A stretch of DNA of 9,780 nucleotides, from NCBI GenBank assembly GCA_026389655.1, contig JAPLHL010000399.1, positions 1 to 9,780 of the forward strand. Reading direction: 5' to 3'. This document shows positions 6,893 through 9,780 of the stretch, piece by piece. Origin of the DNA: Chloroflexota bacterium. Lineage in GTDB: Bacteria; Chloroflexota; Dehalococcoidia; GIF9; UBA5629. The first letter of the stretch is position 1; each line of letters starts with the position of its first letter. The position numbers and the translations under genes are program-made. The notes below the pieces were generated by a model, which had not been told where the DNA came from, did no database searches, and saw only the letters and a list, made by a program, of their open reading frames with translations.

Positions 6893-7149
6893 CAGTCTTC
6901 AATTCCCAGGTCCAGGAGATATTCAATAAGGTTCTGCACAGAAAGCAGATTATCAGATTCTGCTTCGGGTATTTCTAGTTTGTTCTCCGGCATGCTGAAA
7001 ACATCTTCGACGGTAGTGAAAAACTCCGCGATGTCGTCCGGGTCCATATTGAGATCATCGGTGAATGAAGCCGGGGGTTGGATTGCCGCCTCTTCTACCC
7101 CTAGCTCGTCCACTAGTATCTTCTTTATCTTATTAAATATCCTGCCCAT
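6892..7149 (-). CDS. Acyl carrier protein-like protein lacking the phosphopantetheine serine
   Basis: This acidic 85-residue protein has the length and four-helix layout of acyl carrier protein: an IFNKIKKILVDELGVEE first helix (4-20), the SFTDDLNMD loop, a second helix IAEFFTTVEDVF (40-51), and the last helix VQNLIEYLLDLGIED (71-85). In active ACPs the second helix starts Asp-Ser-Leu and the Ser carries 4'-phosphopantetheine. Here the aligned residues are Asp36-Pro37-Asp38, with Pro37 coded by CCG at 7041-7039, so the protein cannot be a normal acyl carrier. No nearby Ser can substitute. I chose ATG 7149, where ACP similarity begins. A TTG at 7191 would add 14 residues and keep it 5 bases from the nusB stop, but has no Shine-Dalgarno. 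It is the last gene of the yceD-rpmF string. Either a pseudo-ACP with a binding role or a decaying paralogue. Confidence 0.8.
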   Translation of the reverse strand: MGRIFNKIKKILVDELGVEEAAIQPPASFTDDLNMDPDDIAEFFTTVEDVFSMPENKLEIPEAESDNLLSVQNLIEYLLDLGIED

Positions 7150-7161
7150 AGTTTCTCGAAT

Positions 7162-7191
7162 ATTATACGATGTGACAAATGCAACTATCAA
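7162..7191 (-). promoter_or_regulatory. Strong internal promoter directly before the ACP-like gene
   Basis: Minus-strand TTGATA (7191-7186) and a perfect TATAAT (7167-7162) are 18 bases apart. The predicted start lies near 7155, only about 5 bases before ATG 7149, so the transcript would be almost leaderless. It lies within the alternative N-terminal extension from TTG 7191 and argues for the ATG start. Confidence 0.5.
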
Positions 7192-7196
7192 TCCGT

Positions 7197-7619
7197 TTAT
7201 TGCGCAGACTTTTTTATCTCGGAAATAACGGATCCCAACACACCGTTTATGAACTTGGGTGAGGTATCAGCTCCAAACTCTTTGGCAAGTTCCACTGCCT
7301 CGTTGACCGCCACCTTTGGAGGTACTTCCTTACTGATAGTAATTTCAAAAAGAGCGAGACGCAGGATATTCCGGTCCATTGCGGCTAGCTGATCAACCGG
7401 GAATGCCGTTGCAAAGCGGCCTATCGTATTATCTAATAACTGCTTATTGGCAATTACACCGGACACAAGACTGCCTGCAAAGGTGGCTGCTTCTCCGGGG
7501 AGTTCTTTCTCTTTTATATTACGCTTAAGGATGCTTGTTTCGCTATTGGCGGCAAACTCCAACTCATAGAGAGTTTGCAGCGTAACAATCCTGGCGCGAT
7601 GCCGCAGACTAGTGGGCAT
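7197..7619 (-). CDS. nusB: Transcription antitermination factor NusB
   Basis: NusB binds boxA RNA with NusE (ribosomal protein S10) and helps RNA polymerase read through rRNA operons. The 140 residues are a normal length. Family features are the basic N-terminal RHRARIVTLQTLYELEF (6-22), PVDQLAAMDRNILRLALFEI (74-93), VAVNEAVELAKEFG (103-116) and KFINGVLG (122-129), covering the all-helical fold. No key region is missing. It lies 43 bases after the fabD-like gene with no terminator between them, and 5 bases before a possible TTG start of the ACP-like gene, so it is probably in the same transcript. The ATG at 7619 has only a weak Shine-Dalgarno. Its position between fabD- and acpP-like genes is unusual compared with its common ribH-nusB setting. 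Confidence 0.96.
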   Translation of the reverse strand: MPTSLRHRARIVTLQTLYELEFAANSETSILKRNIKEKELPGEAATFAGSLVSGVIANKQLLDNTIGRFATAFPVDQLAAMDRNILRLALFEITISKEVPPKVAVNEAVELAKEFGADTSPKFINGVLGSVISEIKKSAQ

Positions 7620-7662
7620 AACAGTTACCGACGGATCAATAGTTAGTTATGCTTGAACCGCC

Positions 7663-8613
7663 CTACCGTCCGCCCTTACGCCACCTTACTATTTCGGCGG
7701 TGGTCTGAGCATTACTGATATTAAAGGTAAGGGCCCCCGGGCTGATGCGTTTTATGTATTTTGTAAGTATGTCACCGGGGCCAACTTCAAAGAAAGTGGT
7801 TATGCCGCGGGCCAGCATGGTTTCGATCGACTGTTGCCATTTTACGGCATGAATTATCTGGCTGATCAATTCTTCCTTAATTGCTTCAATCGTGGTCATC
7901 GGTTGCGCTGTGACATTAGCTACCACCGGCACAGAGGGTGTCTCGTACTTGAATTGGGAAACGGCATTGATCATGCCCTCCAGGGCTGGATCCATAAGAG
8001 AGGAATAAAATGCGCCGCTAACTCGTACCGGCACAATCCGCCGTGCTCCTTTGACCTGCGCCAGCCTTTTAGCCTTATTCAATTTAACATCATCGCCACT
8101 GACGACGATATTATCGGGAGCATTGATATTGGAGATTTCCACACCGGTAGTCAAACATATGCCATCTACCGTGTCTTTATCGATATCCATGATGGTCAGC
8201 ATTCCGCCGGGTTTGCGGCGGCCGGCCTCGTTCATCAGCCTGCCTCGTTCACGGACCAATCGTACCGCATCGCTAAGCTGCATGACTCCTGCAGCTACTA
8301 ATGCCGCATATTCTCCGGAACCATGTCCCGCCACCAGTGCAGGGGCCGGTAAAGTACGCTCACTTATTTCTTCCGCTGCTCTAAGGCATGCAATACTTAC
8401 GGTCAATACGGCGGCCTGGATATTAATGGTTTGATTCAGGTCTTCTTCAGGCCCTTCAAAACACAGGCGTGACAGCGGAAAACCAAGTGTTCTGTCTACT
8501 TCATCAAATACTTCCCTGGCTGAATTATAATGGACGTAAAGGTCAAGTCCCATTCCAACCTGTTTGGACTCCTGGCCTGGAAACACATAGGCCACTTTTA
8601 CTTCTTCGACCAT
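7663..8613 (-). CDS. FabD-like malonyl-CoA:ACP transacylase homologue with lost catalytic residues
   Basis: The 316-residue protein aligns throughout with FabD, which moves malonyl groups from CoA to ACP for fatty-acid synthesis. Conserved parts include YVFPGQ (9-14), the malonate-binding Arg in RERGRLM (R123), NINAPDNIVVSG (162-173), NVTAQP (233-238), SQIIHAVKW (251-259) and EVGPGDILTKYIKRI (276-290). The catalytic positions are changed. The nucleophile motif GHSxGE reads GHGSGE (96-101), so Gly98 replaces Ser and a Ser stands one place later. The active-site His in VSGxFHS is Tyr203 (VSGAFYSSLM). FPGQGSQ reads FPGQESK. It is therefore unlikely to be a working transacylase. A strong Shine-Dalgarno (GAGGAGGG) precedes the ATG at 8613. 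It follows rpmF by 48 bases in the same string. Possible roles: a structural or regulatory pseudo-enzyme, or a decaying copy. I give no fabD symbol because activity is doubtful. Confidence 0.9.
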   Translation of the reverse strand: MVEEVKVAYVFPGQESKQVGMGLDLYVHYNSAREVFDEVDRTLGFPLSRLCFEGPEEDLNQTINIQAAVLTVSIACLRAAEEISERTLPAPALVAGHGSGEYAALVAAGVMQLSDAVRLVRERGRLMNEAGRRKPGGMLTIMDIDKDTVDGICLTTGVEISNINAPDNIVVSGDDVKLNKAKRLAQVKGARRIVPVRVSGAFYSSLMDPALEGMINAVSQFKYETPSVPVVANVTAQPMTTIEAIKEELISQIIHAVKWQQSIETMLARGITTFFEVGPGDILTKYIKRISPGALTFNISNAQTTAEIVRWRKGGR

Positions 8614-8661
8614 TTACTTCCCTCCTCGAAATTCCAAATTAGAATGCTGCTTCAAATCCGG

Positions 8662-8862
8662 TTATTTTTTCTTCTTCTGCTTGCTTTTTATTTCAATGAC
8701 TTCCCTGCCATCATATGTACCGCATGTCTGGCATACCGTATGAGATAATTTTATACTGTGGCAACGGGAACATTCAATTGTAGCAGCAGGACTTTTTGCC
8801 AGGTGACTGCGCCTTTTACCCTGACGCGCTTTGGGGTATTTTTTCTTTGGAAGTGGTGCCAT
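8662..8862 (-). CDS. rpmF: 50S ribosomal protein L32, zinc-ribbon form
   Basis: L32 is a small protein of the large ribosomal subunit. This 66-residue version begins MAPLPKKKYPKARQGKRRSH, the typical basic tail that enters the ribosome, and has a zinc ribbon of two pairs, Cys31-x2-Cys34 and Cys44-x2-Cys47. Some bacteria also carry cysteine-free L32 copies for zinc shortage; this is the zinc-binding form. The C-terminus is a lysine-rich KSKQKKKK tail. Its ATG directly follows the stop codon of yceD (TAAATG, no gap), and its AAAGGAGAG ribosome site is inside the yceD coding end, so translation is probably coupled. yceD-rpmF pairing is widespread in bacteria. Confidence 0.98.
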   Translation of the reverse strand: MAPLPKKKYPKARQGKRRSHLAKSPAATIECSRCHSIKLSHTVCQTCGTYDGREVIEIKSKQKKKK

Positions 8863-9372
8863 TTAAACTCTGCTCTCCTTTCTTAACTCTGCTAGCTTAT
8901 CCCAGCGATGGTCGTGCGGTTTATTTCCATGCCCGCAATCGCCCCTGGCAAATTCCTGACCGCACACAGGGCAAATGCCGGGACAATCGGTTTTACATAG
9001 CAACTTAGTAGGAGTTGCCATAACAATATCCTGTCTGATAGCTTCATCTAAATCCAAGATGTGATTATTATCAATGGAAAATGCATCAGGTTCGACTTTC
9101 AGGGGAGCGCCCGAACTAATGTCAATAATGGGATAATACTCGTCCTCGAAACGTAATGTCGTACGGACACAAGCCGGACCAAGACACCGGGAGCAACTTC
9201 CTTTAATATCTGCTGTCAATTCACTTGTAACTAGAATACCTCTATTTGTTCGGGTCAGGTTGACTTCACCCTCAACATGGTTCTCATTATTTTCGCCGGC
9301 TAATTCATCCATTCTGTAGCTGCGCTTCGATCCGACCGGCTCTTTTAGAAGCTGTGCTACGTTGATTTGCAT
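8863..9372 (-). CDS. yceD: YceD/DUF177 family protein with zinc-binding cysteines
   Basis: YceD/DUF177 proteins are almost always encoded just before rpmF and have been connected with 23S rRNA maturation. This 169-residue member opens INVAQLLKEPVGSKRSY (3-19), then EGEVNLTRTNRGILVTSEL (34-52), a CSRC pair (60-63), DLDEAIRQDIVMATPTKLLC (107-126) and the C-terminal cysteine group CKTDCPGICPVCG (126-138) with Cys146 and nearby histidines. The layout is that of the cysteine-containing DUF177 forms of Gram-positive bacteria and Chloroflexota. The ATG at 9372 has a weak Shine-Dalgarno. It is the first gene of the string yceD-rpmF-fabD-like-nusB-acp-like and is served by a consensus promoter upstream. 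Family assignment is firm; the exact biochemical role is not settled. Confidence 0.92.
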   Translation of the reverse strand: MQINVAQLLKEPVGSKRSYRMDELAGENNENHVEGEVNLTRTNRGILVTSELTADIKGSCSRCLGPACVRTTLRFEDEYYPIIDISSGAPLKVEPDAFSIDNNHILDLDEAIRQDIVMATPTKLLCKTDCPGICPVCGQEFARGDCGHGNKPHDHRWDKLAELRKESRV

Positions 9373-9401
9373 GGTCTCAGATTCGAATATGAATTTGGCT
9401 C

Positions 9402-9430
9402 ATTATATGTTGAGTCATGTTTAATGTCAA
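9402..9430 (-). promoter_or_regulatory. Perfect-consensus sigma70 promoter for the yceD-rpmF string
   Basis: On the minus strand TTGACA (9430-9425) and TATAAT (9407-9402) are separated by exactly 17 bases, a full match to the consensus. The predicted start near 9395 leaves a leader of about 23 bases before the yceD ATG at 9372. This suggests strong constitutive expression, as expected for a ribosomal protein operon. Confidence 0.8.
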
Positions 9431-9560
9431 GCAAATGAACGTGATTTGACCTGTTCGCTGTACATTATTATAAATCATTTCCAGCAATGATTAATGGTAG
9501 CTATATTTTCCGGTGATAACAAATAGCTGCATTTATTTTGGTCTTGACGCTGTAATGCAA

Positions 9561-9666
9561 AAGGATTTAAACTGTGTAGCGGTGAAGAAGTAGAATAAGC
9601 ATTCGCTGATTAGATGCCTGGCGGAGTGATGCTTTCCCGCAGTTAGACTCGAACCTGTAAATCCTT
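9561..9666 (+). ncRNA. Candidate structured leader RNA closed by a 9-bp stem
   Basis: AAGGATTTA (9561-9569) is perfectly complementary to TAAATCCTT (9658-9666) and could close a fold of 106 bases. Inside it CTG-G-CGG (9618-9624) pairs with CCGCAG (9637-9642) as 6 bp with one bulged G. AAGCAT (9597-9602) with ATGCTT (9629-9634) is a competing 6-bp pairing. The layout resembles a riboswitch or small structured RNA ahead of the next plus-strand gene, but I recognise no known family. Confidence 0.25.
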
Positions 9667-9734
9667 ATCAATCACCTGCTTTTATGGTGAATTTGATCTA
9701 TCTAAGCAATGCATAATCGGGATAAGTTATTCTG

Positions 9735-9765
9735 TATAATAAGGTATCAATTAACTGGAAAGGAG
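9735..9765 (+). promoter_or_regulatory. -10 element and ribosome site for a gene beginning beyond the window
   Basis: TATAAT (9735-9740) is a perfect -10 hexamer, but no good -35 lies 16-18 bases upstream. GGAAAGGAG (9757-9765) is a strong Shine-Dalgarno. Together they point to a plus-strand gene whose start codon lies at or just past base 9780. Its identity is not visible. Confidence 0.4.
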
Positions 9766-9780
9766 TTGACCTAAAGTAAT

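Larger units (their letters stand above)
9431..9780. other. Intergenic stretch without a recognisable gene
   Basis: Together with the yceD promoter this is a 408-base gap (9373-9780). I see no protein-coding frame with a supported start and no complete tRNA. It holds a weak plus-strand promoter (TTGACG at 9544-9549, TAAACT at 9568-9573, 18-base gap), a possible structured RNA, and the upstream region of a gene that must start beyond the window. Confidence 0.6.

Noticed and set aside
7834..8434. Two overlapping plus-strand frames opposite the fabD-like gene
   Set aside because: Antisense shadows. I checked that they do not explain the altered active-site codons: the minus-strand frame is continuous and conserved on both sides.
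9467..9495. Second minus-strand TATAAT upstream of the yceD promoter
   Set aside because: No acceptable -35 at 16-18 bases, whereas the downstream TTGACA-17-TATAAT is a perfect match and closer to the gene.
9640..9662. Minus-strand GGTTCGAGTC resembling a tRNA T-loop
   Set aside because: The flanking bases do not form a five-base-pair T-stem, and no acceptor, D or anticodon arm can be built around it.
1..9780. CRISPR array, IS element, toxin-antitoxin or prophage genes
   Set aside because: No direct repeats with regular spacing, no transposase or integrase motifs, and all sizeable frames belong to recognised cellular families.

Overview
The window looks like a chromosomal housekeeping segment of a bacterium with moderate GC content. 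The gene set (a zinc-ribbon L32, a YceD/DUF177 protein with a CxxC cluster, a stand-alone AsnC-type ligand-binding domain, a small DUF3795 cysteine-rich protein and a Co/Ni-type ABC ATPase with a His-rich tail) fits an anaerobic Chloroflexota lineage close to the Dehalococcoidia best. That assignment is an inference from gene content. A Firmicutes-like anaerobe cannot be excluded. I see no phage, IS element, CRISPR array or rRNA, and no convincing tRNA.

Layout. At 1-552 (+) lies the 3' end of a cobalt/nickel-type ABC ATPase. Converging on it, 588-1691 (-) holds a two-gene unit: a 12-cysteine DUF3795-like protein followed by nadC. A methyltransferase (1777-2469, +) diverges from that unit and converges on a TspO/MBR membrane protein (2550-3047, -). 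Upstream of tspO is a stand-alone AsnC/RAM-domain protein (3138-3377, -). It is divergent from mfd (3524-6877, +), the transcription-repair coupling factor. From 9372 down to 6892 (-) runs one gene string: yceD/DUF177, rpmF, a FabD-like gene, nusB and an ACP-like gene. It is preceded by a perfect-consensus promoter. The last 408 bases hold no gene I can see; they contain that promoter, a possible structured leader RNA, and a -10 element plus a Shine-Dalgarno for a gene starting beyond the window.

The most notable point is in the yceD-rpmF string. In many bacteria yceD-rpmF leads into the fatty-acid genes plsX-fabH-fabD-fabG-acpP. Here only fabD- and acpP-like genes remain, with nusB between them, and both have lost their defining chemistry. 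The FabD-like protein has GHGSGE where GHSxGE is expected, and Tyr where the catalytic His of the VSGxFH motif should be. The ACP-like protein has Asp-Pro-Asp where the Asp-Ser-Leu phosphopantetheine site should be. Both reading frames are open and otherwise well conserved. This suggests a matched pair of pseudo-enzyme and pseudo-carrier kept for a non-catalytic role, or a degenerating second copy of a working set elsewhere in the genome. The partial ABC ATPase also lacks the usual H-loop histidine (Gln instead).

The other genes look catalytically intact: NadC, Mfd, NusB, L32, the methyltransferase and TspO keep their family motifs.
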